Source: Leptospira harrisiae (GTDB lineage: Bacteria; Spirochaetota; Leptospiria; Leptospirales; Leptospiraceae). Taken from it: DNA of 64,000 nt. The notes beneath the pieces were generated by a model. It was not told where the DNA came from. It searched no databases and saw only the letters and a list, made by a program, of their open reading frames with translations. How positions within the stretch are numbered: position 1 is the stretch's first letter; each line of letters begins with the position of its first letter. This document shows positions 51,930 through 60,121 of the stretch, piece after piece. The stretch spans positions 310,001-374,000 of the forward strand of contig NZ_NPDX01000002.1 of assembly GCF_002811945.1 (NCBI RefSeq). Reading direction: 5' to 3'. A program made the position numbers and the translations under genes.

Positions 51930-53858
51930 TTAAGTTACATCAATAAAGAAAAAGGTAACATCATCTTTAAGTTCTTCTTCCGAAAATTTGGAAATCTGTA
52001 CGATAATTTCCTGCGATAATGTTTTTATATCCTTGTTTTTTCCCTTTTCCAGTAGATCAAGTATTTTGCCTTCACCAAACAATTTATTTTCAGCTCTAGC
52101 TTCCGTGACACCATCGGTGAAAAAAAAGTATCGATCACCTGTCTCCATTTTGTGAGTCCAGTCACCGTATGTAAACGATTCTCTCCACCCAATGATAGGT
52201 CCCTTGATATTCATAAATTCAAATTTACCTTTGACTCGATTGTAAATGAGTGGGTTAGGGTGGCCAGCAGTAGAAAAGGTAATGGATTTTGTCTTTGAAT
52301 CAATTAAAGCACAACATGCAGTTATAAAATATCTGCTGACAAGAGATGTTAGAGCTTGGTTCATATGTTCCAAAACATCTTTCGGCGAATTGATATTTTT
52401 TGTAGATTCTCTAAATTGAACCTTTACCATAGAAGAAACAAAGGCTGCAGGGACTCCATGTCCAGCCACATCAGCAATTAACAAAAGCAAACGGTTTTCA
52501 TCTAACTCTACCCAGTCGTATAAATCACCACCAACTTGTTTCATTGGTAGGTAAGTTGTGTGGATTCGAATTCCAATAGTATTTGGATGTTCTTTCGGTA
52601 ATAGGTAACTTTGGAGTTGGGAAGCAAAAAATAAATCTTGTTCGAGGTCTTGGTTTTTTTCTCTAAGTTCAAGGGTTCTTTCTCGAACACGGATTTCCAA
52701 GTCTTTTGTTAGGATTGAAAGTTCTTTTTCATTTTTTGCGTGTCGGTAAGAGATGGCAACACCCGATAGAATCATTAAAATTAAAAAACCATATTGGGTT
52801 AAATAAATATTTTTTCCTGATGTCACATCGATAATGATATCAATCGTTGTTCCAATACAAATGCATATAAATCCAACAGTTAAAAAGTATGCTTCTGCTT
52901 TTTTTGCTTTTGCAGCTCGAATGACTCCTCTTAGAATAAAAAATACAACTAAGATTAATGAAAATTCCCATATTCGTAGTAACAAAATTCTTGCGGGGAT
53001 TTCAAGTTCCCAAGTTTGTAAAAAGGCAAGGCAAAGAAGGAAAAAAATTAACAATCGTTCTTTGATTCTGAGTTTTGTTTGAAATAAAGAATAACTAAAC
53101 AAAAAGATTGAAACTGGAAGTAAAGTTTGTGCTGTAAAAAAAACTTTTAACCAAAAGAAAAAAGAAAAATTTGTATATGTATAACTAATGTTTAAAAGTG
53201 GGAGTCTCCACATTACAAAAATTAGTGTAGAAAGTAGGAGATAGAAATTAGATTTGGCCTGTCTTTTGAGTACGATTGAAAAAATTTGATAAGCACCAAT
53301 TCCAAAAAACAACATGATAAAACAAAAATCACGACCATCTTCTTTGATGATGAATTCTTGGAGTTGTTCATAATTTCCCATCACTGGTACTTTTCGAAAC
53401 AATCCACCTTGAAAGGTTTTGTTGCGAAAGTGGATTTCAATTTCCAATTGGTTGGTTTGGTTTTCTTTGAGAACAGAACTTGGAATAAAATACAATCGTT
53501 TGTAATACCAGTTTGGTTGATACAAACCTTCCTCTGAAACGTTGCCAGTCTCTCCTAACAAAACACCATTCACAAAAAGTTTGTCGACCTCTTGGACTCT
53601 GTCTAAGTATATACCGAGGGGTTTGTTGTCTGGTTCGTAATAAAAAGATGTTTGATAGGAACCGTGGACCGGTGGTTTTATTCCCTGTAAAGAAAGCCCT
53701 TTTCCCACTTGGATAGGAAAAGTTTTGTCTTGGGACGTAAATGTCCAACCCTCTGACATCGTCGTAAGGTACTTAGAACTTACTTTTAGTGGTTCCGAGG
53801 AGAGCGAAAAGACCGTAGTAAGGACTATGGGGAAAATAAATGAGAGGATTCTCATCAT
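51930..53858 (-). CDS. 7TMR-DISM membrane protein with SpoIIE-type PP2C phosphatase
   Basis: A 642-residue protein. After a signal peptide there is an extracytoplasmic 7TMR-DISMED2 domain (about 30-175), then seven membrane helices (about 185-380), a coiled linker (LEIRVRERTLELREKN) and a SpoIIE-like phosphatase domain with LPMKQVGGDLYDW, LLIADVAGHGVPAAFVSSM, FSTAGHPNPLIY and YFFFTDGVTEA. It ends with DDVTFFFIDV. It senses an external signal and dephosphorylates a partner, perhaps a STAS protein; no STAS gene is in this cluster. It precedes the LytTR gene by 4 bp. Confidence 0.9.
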   Translation of the reverse strand: MMRILSFIFPIVLTTVFSLSSEPLKVSSKYLTTMSEGWTFTSQDKTFPIQVGKGLSLQGIKPPVHGSYQTSFYYEPDNKPLGIYLDRVQEVDKLFVNGVLLGETGNVSEEGLYQPNWYYKRLYFIPSSVLKENQTNQLEIEIHFRNKTFQGGLFRKVPVMGNYEQLQEFIIKEDGRDFCFIMLFFGIGAYQIFSIVLKRQAKSNFYLLLSTLIFVMWRLPLLNISYTYTNFSFFFWLKVFFTAQTLLPVSIFLFSYSLFQTKLRIKERLLIFFLLCLAFLQTWELEIPARILLLRIWEFSLILVVFFILRGVIRAAKAKKAEAYFLTVGFICICIGTTIDIIIDVTSGKNIYLTQYGFLILMILSGVAISYRHAKNEKELSILTKDLEIRVRERTLELREKNQDLEQDLFFASQLQSYLLPKEHPNTIGIRIHTTYLPMKQVGGDLYDWVELDENRLLLLIADVAGHGVPAAFVSSMVKVQFRESTKNINSPKDVLEHMNQALTSLVSRYFITACCALIDSKTKSITFSTAGHPNPLIYNRVKGKFEFMNIKGPIIGWRESFTYGDWTHKMETGDRYFFFTDGVTEARAENKLFGEGKILDLLEKGKNKDIKTLSQEIIVQISKFSEEELKDDVTFFFIDVT

Positions 53859-53947
53859 TATCGGCTAAAGATAGTTGTGTACAGAGAGAAAGCAAGTTGA
53901 TTTTCATACTCTTGTTTGGTTTAGTTATTTTTTTGGAGCAAATCTAA

Positions 53948-54865
53948 ATGACAATTACTCAACTTCGATACATCGTTGCTTTGGATCAATTTAAGAGTTT
54001 TGCAAAAGCCGCCGAACATTGTTTAGTTGCTCAACCTACTTTGAGTTTACAAATTCAAAAAGTGGAACAGGAACTTGGTTTTGAATTATTTGATCGAAAA
54101 AAAAATCCAGTCATTACTACAAAATTGGGAAAAGCTGTGGTCGATCAGGCGAAGAATACTTTGAAGGAAGCTGACAAACTTTTTGAAATAGCTGGTCAAT
54201 GGAAAGATGAACCAGCTGGGAGTATATCAATTGGAATCATACCTACTGTAAGTAACTACCTCATCCCTTCAATTTATCTAAGTTTACAAAAAGAATTTTC
54301 GAAGGTTAATTTTCGAATTTCTGAACTTCCTACACTTACTATATTAGAAAAATTAGAATCAGAGGAAATTGATTTAGGGATTCTTGCAACCCCACTTAAA
54401 ATTTCAAACATCGTTGAACAACCGCTTTATTATGAACCCTTTGTAGTTTATTATCCAAAAGATGCCAAAGAAAAATCAACTTCTGTTTCCATGAAACATA
54501 TAGAAAAATATCCGTTGCTTGTCCTTGGAGAGGAGCATTGTTTTCGACACCAATCTTTAAAAATTTGTAATCGAAATGCTCTGGCAAAAATTGAAAGTGG
54601 GAGTGTCGAAACTCTAAAACGAATGGTAGATATGGGGATCGGAGTGACACTTTTACCAAAGTTAGCAGTGGGAAAATCATCGGAAAGAGTGGTTCCATTT
54701 CAATCACCGGAACCAGCTCGGGAAATTAGTTTGGTTTATAAAAAAGGATTTTATAAGACTAAAATTTTAAAAAAACTTGCAAGTTTGATTCTGGATGTAA
54801 TTCCAAAGGAATACCACACCAAAGATAAATTTAAGATCATTGGTGTTTCGATCAACCAAGACTAA
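53948..54865 (+). CDS. oxyR: OxyR-type LysR regulator of peroxide defence
   Basis: A 305-residue LysR protein: winged helix-turn-helix at 1-60 (TITQLRYIVALDQFKSFAKAA...AQPTLSLQIQKVEQELG) and a ligand domain. The two redox cysteines of OxyR are present with the right spacing: C198 (EEHCFRHQ) and C207 (KICNRN), nine residues apart as in E. coli C199/C208. It is the first gene of an oxyR-ahpC-ahpF group, with a 100-bp gap to ahpC. It probably activates ahpC when oxidised. Confidence 0.92.
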   Translation: MTITQLRYIVALDQFKSFAKAAEHCLVAQPTLSLQIQKVEQELGFELFDRKKNPVITTKLGKAVVDQAKNTLKEADKLFEIAGQWKDEPAGSISIGIIPTVSNYLIPSIYLSLQKEFSKVNFRISELPTLTILEKLESEEIDLGILATPLKISNIVEQPLYYEPFVVYYPKDAKEKSTSVSMKHIEKYPLLVLGEEHCFRHQSLKICNRNALAKIESGSVETLKRMVDMGIGVTLLPKLAVGKSSERVVPFQSPEPAREISLVYKKGFYKTKILKKLASLILDVIPKEYHTKDKFKIIGVSINQD

Positions 54866-54909
54866 ATAAGCTGATAGCTTTTATAAATCCATTCATTTAT
54901 AGTATTTAT

Positions 54910-54938
54910 TTTACAAATGATCTAATTCAGAGTATATT
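54910..54938 (+). promoter_or_regulatory. Promoter of ahpC
   Basis: TTTACA (54910-54915) and TATATT (54933-54938) are 17 bases apart, near-consensus sigma-70 boxes. Just upstream are two ATAG half-sites (54874 and 54899) of OxyR type, but at a 25-base spacing instead of the usual 22, so they are only suggestive. A strong GGAGG precedes the ahpC ATG. Confidence 0.55.
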
Positions 54939-54965
54939 CTTCTTAACAACAAAGGAGGATATTCA

Positions 54966-55529
54966 ATGTCCAATATCAACACACAAATTCCAGACTTTAC
55001 TACGGAAGCTTTCCATAACGGTGCTTTTAAAAAAATTAGCAAAAAAGACGTTCTAGGAAAATGGTCCGTTTTTGTTTTTTATCCTGCGGATTTTACATTT
55101 GTTTGTCCAACAGAACTAGGTGATGTAGCAGATTATTACGAGGAACTCCAAAAAATGGGAGTTGAAGTGTATTCAGTTTCTACTGACACACATTTTGTTC
55201 ACAAGGCTTGGCATGAAGCAAGTGATACCATTAAAAAAATCAAATTTCCAATGTTAGGTGATGCATCTGGTAAGATCACTAGAGGATTCGGAGTGATGAT
55301 TGAAGATGATGGTCAAGCACTTAGAGGAACATTTGTAGTAAATCCAGAAGGCGTGATTAAGACTGCTGAGATCCATGATCTTGGAATTGGTCGTTCTGCT
55401 GAAGAACTCGTTCGTAAGGTGCAAGCAGCACAATATGTTGCAAACAACGACGGAGAAGTTTGTCCAGCAAAATGGAAACCAGGTAACACAACTTTGAAAC
55501 CAGGTCTTGACTTGGTAGGAAAAATCTAA
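54966..55529 (+). CDS. ahpC: Alkyl hydroperoxide reductase subunit C (2-Cys peroxiredoxin)
   Basis: A 187-residue peroxiredoxin of the usual AhpC size. The peroxidatic cysteine is C47 in FTFVCPTE and the resolving cysteine is C166 in GEVCPAKW, with the YF/decamer-interface C-terminal tail shortened as in the family. It reduces H2O2 and organic peroxides using electrons from AhpF. The start is fixed by GGAGG upstream. It is followed by a hairpin and ahpF. Confidence 0.96.
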   Translation: MSNINTQIPDFTTEAFHNGAFKKISKKDVLGKWSVFVFYPADFTFVCPTELGDVADYYEELQKMGVEVYSVSTDTHFVHKAWHEASDTIKKIKFPMLGDASGKITRGFGVMIEDDGQALRGTFVVNPEGVIKTAEIHDLGIGRSAEELVRKVQAAQYVANNDGEVCPAKWKPGNTTLKPGLDLVGKI

Positions 55530-55535
55530 ACTAAG

Positions 55536-55558
55536 TTAGGCGGGTTTAACCCGCCTAA
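55536..55558 (+). terminator. Intercistronic hairpin between ahpC and ahpF
   Basis: TTAGGCGGG and CCCGCCTAA form a perfect 9-bp GC-rich stem with a five-base loop, six bases after the ahpC stop. No T-run follows, so it is more likely a stabilising or attenuating hairpin than a full terminator. It would allow more AhpC than AhpF to be made from one transcript. Confidence 0.6.
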
Positions 55559-55572
55559 ATCGGGAGGTTATT

Positions 55573-57132
55573 ATGTTAGATGAATCAACAAAAGAACAAG
55601 TAAAACAATATTTTGAACGAATCAAAAATCCTGTTAAAATCATATTGTATTCGGGAGTTCATGAAAAAAGAGATGAGTTGGTTGCATTTTTAAATGATAT
55701 CGCATCGCTCAGTTCAAAAATTTCATTGAAACATTCAGAAGAAAAAAATGATGGTATTCGGTTTGCAATTTATTCTGACGAAAAACCAACAGGAATTGAA
55801 TTCTCAGGAATTCCCATGGGTCATGAATTTACATCTTTGATTTTGGCAATTTTGCAATCAGGTGGAAATCCAATCAAATTAGAAGAAGGAATTCTCTCAG
55901 CCGTATCAAAATTAAAAGAAAATTTGAACTTTGAAACATTCATTTCTCTTGATTGCCATAACTGCCCAGAAGTGGTTCAAACTCTTAATAGTTTTGCACT
56001 CATCAATCCATCAATTTCACATAACATGATCGATGGAGCTATGTATCCAGAGTTAGTAAAAGAGAAAAATATTCAAGGAGTTCCAGCTGTATTTTTAAAT
56101 GGAAAACGTTTTCTTTCAGGAAAGGCTGAAGCATCCGTGATATTTGATAAACTTTTAGAATTGTATTCTGTTCCTGAGTCAAACGAAGAAACAGAGATCC
56201 TAAACAATCCATCTGAGGTTTATGATGTAGCAGTCATTGGAGGTGGCCCTTCCGGTATAACTGCGGCAGTATATTCTGCTAGGAAAGGATTGAAAACTTT
56301 AGTCATAGCAGATAGGTTAGGTGGCCAGGTAAAGGATACTATGGGAATTGAAAATATAATATCCTTGCCTTATACAACAGGACCAGAGTTGACAAATGTA
56401 TTATCCGAACAACTAAATAAAAACCAAATCAAAAAGAAAGAAAACGTACGCGTAATAAAAATTGAACAAGGAAAATTAAAAACCATTCATTTGAATACGG
56501 GTGAACGAATTCTCACAAAAACAGTGATACTTTCAACTGGTGCCAAGTGGCGAGAGCTGAATGTCCCTGGAGAAAAAGAATTTGTTGGGAAAGGTGTTGC
56601 TTATTGCCCTCATTGTGACGGCCCATTTTTTAAAGACAAAGATGTTGCTGTTGTAGGTGGGGGAAATTCAGGAGTAGAAGCAGCGTTAGATTTGAGTGGT
56701 ATCGTAAAGTCAGTCACCTTGATTGAGTTTGGTGATAAGCTCAATGCAGACAAAGTATTATTAGATAAAGTGGCACAGTCACCCAATATTAAAACTTTGG
56801 TTAAAACTCAAACTATGGAAATTCAATCCAATTCGGAAAAAGTAACAGGTCTTACCTATAAAAATAGAAGTTCTGAACAAACGGACACCATTCCCTTAGA
56901 TGGAGTTTTTGTGCAAATCGGTCTAGTACCAAACAGTAGTTTTGTGAAGGAATTAGTTGAGACCAATCGATTTGGAGAAATATTAGTCGATGAAAAATGT
57001 AAAACCAATGTGGATGGAATTTTTGCTTGTGGAGATGTGACAAACACACCTTACAAACAAATTATCATAGCAATGGGTGAGGGAGCAAAAGCGGCAATTA
57101 GTGCCTTTGAATATCTATTACACGCTGCCTGA
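55573..57132 (+). CDS. ahpF: Alkyl hydroperoxide reductase subunit F
   Basis: A 519-residue flavoenzyme. The N-terminal tandem thioredoxin-like half carries the C128-C131 pair (LDCHNCPEV). The thioredoxin-reductase-like half has FAD site [12 protein letters not shown] at ~221-232, the redox C345-C348 pair (YCPHCDG), a second nucleotide site ([14 protein letters not shown]) and the FAD-binding segment GIFACGDVT. It carries electrons from NAD(P)H to AhpC. The 3' end overlaps the convergent hybrid kinase by 15 bp. Confidence 0.96.
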   Translation: MLDESTKEQVKQYFERIKNPVKIILYSGVHEKRDELVAFLNDIASLSSKISLKHSEEKNDGIRFAIYSDEKPTGIEFSGIPMGHEFTSLILAILQSGGNPIKLEEGILSAVSKLKENLNFETFISLDCHNCPEVVQTLNSFALINPSISHNMIDGAMYPELVKEKNIQGVPAVFLNGKRFLSGKAEASVIFDKLLELYSVPESNEETEILNNPSEVYDVAVIGGGPSGITAAVYSARKGLKTLVIADRLGGQVKDTMGIENIISLPYTTGPELTNVLSEQLNKNQIKKKENVRVIKIEQGKLKTIHLNTGERILTKTVILSTGAKWRELNVPGEKEFVGKGVAYCPHCDGPFFKDKDVAVVGGGNSGVEAALDLSGIVKSVTLIEFGDKLNADKVLLDKVAQSPNIKTLVKTQTMEIQSNSEKVTGLTYKNRSSEQTDTIPLDGVFVQIGLVPNSSFVKELVETNRFGEILVDEKCKTNVDGIFACGDVTNTPYKQIIIAMGEGAKAAISAFEYLLHAA

Positions 57133-59496
57133 TAATAACCATTTTTCAAGAGCAGAATAAAGGTCGGCGGAAGAGATTGGTTTGGTGAGAAAATCATTCA
57201 TTCCAGATTCTATCGCCGTATCTTTTACTGAGAAAAAGGCTCCCGCTGTTAGTGCAATGATTGGAGTTTTGTTATTGGTGCCTTTTTCTAGTTTTCTAAT
57301 TTCGATTGTTGCCGTATAACCGTCCATTACCGGCATTTGTAAATCCATAAAAATCAAATCTGGTGCTTTTTGTTGGTACTGTTTGACTGCATCTGCCCCA
57401 TCTATAGCAAATCTAAGTTGTATATGGGGGTATCTTTTTAATAACATTTTTGATAACAGTTTTTTGTTTAAATCATTATCTTCTACAATCAAAATATCAT
57501 TTTGGACTTGTTTGTTTACGACAATGACTGTTTCTTCAGGTGCAGTTAATTTTTCCTCAAATAAGTTTGAAGAAACCGATCCAGATGAATTTACTTCTAA
57601 TGATAAAACAAAACTAAACCGACTTCCATTTCCTAGTTCACTTTCAATTTTAAGTTGAGAGTTCATTTTTTGAATGAGTTCGTTTGTGATGGAAAGTCCA
57701 AGTCCTGTTCCTCCATATTTACGAGTGATGGAAGTGTCCGCTTGTGAAAAGGAATCAAAAAGTTTAGATTGTGAATTAGGATCAATTCCGATTCCTGTAT
57801 CTGTCACCGCAAATTCTATATCAATGATTTCACCTACCTGTTTCTGCACTTTGACAGTTACTTCTACTTTCCCTTCATGAGTGAATTTAATCGCATTTCC
57901 AATTAAATTTGAAAGTACTTGTCTAATTCGTAATGGATCCAAAGAAACAAATTTTGGTAAGTTGCGATCTAACTGAAGTTTCAGTGGAATGGCTTTAGAT
58001 GCAGCAGAAATTTGGAAAAGATCAACAGTAGATTGGATTAAATCAATTAAATCAGTACTAATGAATTCTAATTCCATTTTTCCTGAATCAATTTTTGAAA
58101 AATCAAGAATTTGATTTACTAAGGATAATAAACTTTTTCCAGAAAGAAATATACTATTTAAATATTCTTTTTGTTCCTCGTTTAAAGAAGAGTGTAATAG
58201 AAGTTCGGTGAATCCAATGATGCCATTCAGAGGAGTTCTGATTTCATGGCTCATGTTAGCCAAAAAATTCCCTTTTGCCATATTGGCAGCTTCCGCCATT
58301 TCTTTTGCTTTGCGGAGTGTATATTCTATTTTTTTAGTTTCTGTGAGATCTGAATTAGATCCAACCATTCTGATTTTGTTTCCAGACGAATCTCTTTGGA
58401 TATAACATCTTGAAAGAACATGAGCGTAGTTCCCTTTCCTCTTTTTCATTTGGAAACTGAATTCAAATGTTTCTCTTTGTGAGAGCATAATGTTTTCTAA
58501 AAATTCAGTAACCCAATCTAAATCATCAGGATGTATTAAACTTTTCCAATAGCCAATGGGAACGTTGTCAACATTGTCATCGTTTCCAAACTCTAACCAC
58601 CACCTACGAGAATAGATCACGGTATCGTTAACCAAATCCCAATCAAACCATCCATCTGAACTTACTTCTAAAATAAGGGCATAGCGTTCGTTAGATTCTT
58701 TTAATGCAATTTCTGCACGTTTTTGTTCTGTGATGTCTTTACTGGCACCAACAATAAATTTAAATTTTCCGTTTACCTCAATTGGAGTTAGTGCCGTAGT
58801 CCAAATTTTTGTTCCTGCAGGCATGGGAATACTTTCTTCATACGAAATTGTCGTTTTGGCATTTAATACATTTCTGAAATTTTTTAGAATTGGTTGGCCC
58901 AATTCTTCGCCGAGTAATTCGATTGGAGTTTTGCCTTGGATGAAAGCTTGTGTAACACCAGTAGATCTTTCATAAGCCAAGTTTATACGGCGTATGATAA
59001 AATCTCCTTCGTCCATTACTTCCACAAGAAACATCGAATCTTGGCTTCCATTAAACAATATATTGTTTTCGAGTAATAGTTGTTTGATTTCACCAGATTC
59101 ATTTTTAATAATATCTTGTAAGGAAAGTAATTCGGAGATATCTGCAACAATTCCATCAAATCGTAATATTTCTCCGGTTTCGTTCCGAATTAATCTTCCT
59201 TGGCATTGAACAAATTTGATTTTTTTGTTTTTGGTTTGAATGCGGTAACGGACTCTAATTTTGTCATCAGCATGAAGTGACGTTAACGCCGCTTCAACGA
59301 GGGACCGGTCCTCTTCGAGGATTAAATTTTTCCAGTTATCTTTTTGATTAGTGAAGTATTCTTTTGGATATCCGGTGAGTGTCTCTGAGGAAGGGCTAAT
59401 GTAAATGATTTCTAATTCTGGAAAATTCGCCGAAAAGATCACCTCCTCCATTGCGGAGAGAATTTGTATTTCCAGAGATGGCGGAGGAGGGCGCAT
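57118..59496 (-). CDS. Hybrid sensor histidine kinase with three PAS domains and a receiver
   Basis: A 792-residue, apparently cytoplasmic sensor. Three PAS domains occupy the first ~390 residues (starting near 10, 150 and 270; e.g. IIYISPSSETLTGYPKEYF and WFDWDLVNDTVIYSRRWW). HisKA follows with the phospho-acceptor in NMSHEIRTPLNGIIGF near 415, the ATPase has GNAIKFTHEG, TDTGIGI and GGTGLGLSI, and a C-terminal receiver has the Asp in LIFMDLQMPVMDGY. No output domain is present, so it must act through a separate regulator or phosphotransfer protein. None is adjacent, and the ligand is unknown. Confidence 0.93.
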   Translation of the reverse strand: MRPPPPSLEIQILSAMEEVIFSANFPELEIIYISPSSETLTGYPKEYFTNQKDNWKNLILEEDRSLVEAALTSLHADDKIRVRYRIQTKNKKIKFVQCQGRLIRNETGEILRFDGIVADISELLSLQDIIKNESGEIKQLLLENNILFNGSQDSMFLVEVMDEGDFIIRRINLAYERSTGVTQAFIQGKTPIELLGEELGQPILKNFRNVLNAKTTISYEESIPMPAGTKIWTTALTPIEVNGKFKFIVGASKDITEQKRAEIALKESNERYALILEVSSDGWFDWDLVNDTVIYSRRWWLEFGNDDNVDNVPIGYWKSLIHPDDLDWVTEFLENIMLSQRETFEFSFQMKKRKGNYAHVLSRCYIQRDSSGNKIRMVGSNSDLTETKKIEYTLRKAKEMAEAANMAKGNFLANMSHEIRTPLNGIIGFTELLLHSSLNEEQKEYLNSIFLSGKSLLSLVNQILDFSKIDSGKMELEFISTDLIDLIQSTVDLFQISAASKAIPLKLQLDRNLPKFVSLDPLRIRQVLSNLIGNAIKFTHEGKVEVTVKVQKQVGEIIDIEFAVTDTGIGIDPNSQSKLFDSFSQADTSITRKYGGTGLGLSITNELIQKMNSQLKIESELGNGSRFSFVLSLEVNSSGSVSSNLFEEKLTAPEETVIVVNKQVQNDILIVEDNDLNKKLLSKMLLKRYPHIQLRFAIDGADAVKQYQQKAPDLIFMDLQMPVMDGYTATIEIRKLEKGTNNKTPIIALTAGAFFSVKDTAIESGMNDFLTKPISSADLYSALEKWLLSGSV

Positions 59497-59540
59497 ACCA
59501 TCGATATGACGTAACTTTTCGAAAATTTTAACATCCTAAA

Positions 59541-59978
59541 TTAGGATTTTCTAATAAGAAAGGGAAGTGCCAATTGGGGTGTGAATCGAGAATAATTCAT
59601 TCCAAGGAATTCCGATTCGTTCAGGATCCGGAATTCGTCCACGAAGTAGGGCCAGGGAAATGGCGCATTTTTTGTGTATTCAAGGATCAAACTCGGCTTC
59701 CCGTCTAGACGCGATTTTCCAATCGATAATTTCATCGGATGACGCATTTGGAACTCGGTTGTTTTCGGAGGTAAAAATAGATTGTAAGCTATTTCTGACC
59801 CATCAAAGGATTTTCCCCACCAATGACGAAAAGACATAAAATTTAAACTAAGGCGTGCACCAGTTTGGAACCAGCGGGGCCCGAGCCAATCCGCTTGGTA
59901 ATTCCCGATGGGAAAGGAATTGGGAGCATTTAATTCTAAAAACTGTTTTTTGAATTGAGATAGTGACATCGTCATCAA
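59541..59978 (-). CDS. Unknown protein (145 residues)
   Basis: A short cytoplasmic protein with many aromatic residues, including WFQTGARLSLNFMSFRHWWG and PFPWPYFVDEFRILNESEF. No signal peptide or membrane helix is seen. It may be a single small domain of a family restricted to Leptospira; I do not recognise it. A second Met (59975) could be the start. It faces the alpha-2-macroglobulin gene divergently across 143 bp and follows the hybrid kinase's start on the same strand after 44 bp. Confidence 0.6.
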   Translation of the reverse strand: MMTMSLSQFKKQFLELNAPNSFPIGNYQADWLGPRWFQTGARLSLNFMSFRHWWGKSFDGSEIAYNLFLPPKTTEFQMRHPMKLSIGKSRLDGKPSLILEYTKNAPFPWPYFVDEFRILNESEFLGMNYSRFTPQLALPFLIRKS

Positions 59979-60065
59979 TCAAATTGCAAAATGACAAAAG
60001 CATAGCGAAAATTCCGATCCTAATAAAAAAATTTAGAAAGTTATTCCATTTCATTCAGGAAAGAG

Positions 60066-60094
60066 TTGGCAATTGGAAGTGTCCGTCGTAGAAC
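60066..60094 (+). promoter_or_regulatory. Possible promoter of the alpha-2-macroglobulin gene
   Basis: TTGGCA (60066-60071) and TAGAAC (60089-60094) are 17 bases apart, five of six and four of six matches to sigma-70 boxes. They are 27 bases before the ATG at 60122, which has GGAG five bases upstream. Confidence 0.35.
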
Positions 60095-60121
60095 AGGGAA
60101 CATTCGAATTTCGGAGTTTTT

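Noticed and set aside
54874..54913. Two ATAG half-sites upstream of ahpC as a full OxyR operator
   Set aside because: The spacing is 25 bases, not the 22 expected for a tetramer site, and only the first half fits ATAGnTnnnAn. It is kept as a hint only.
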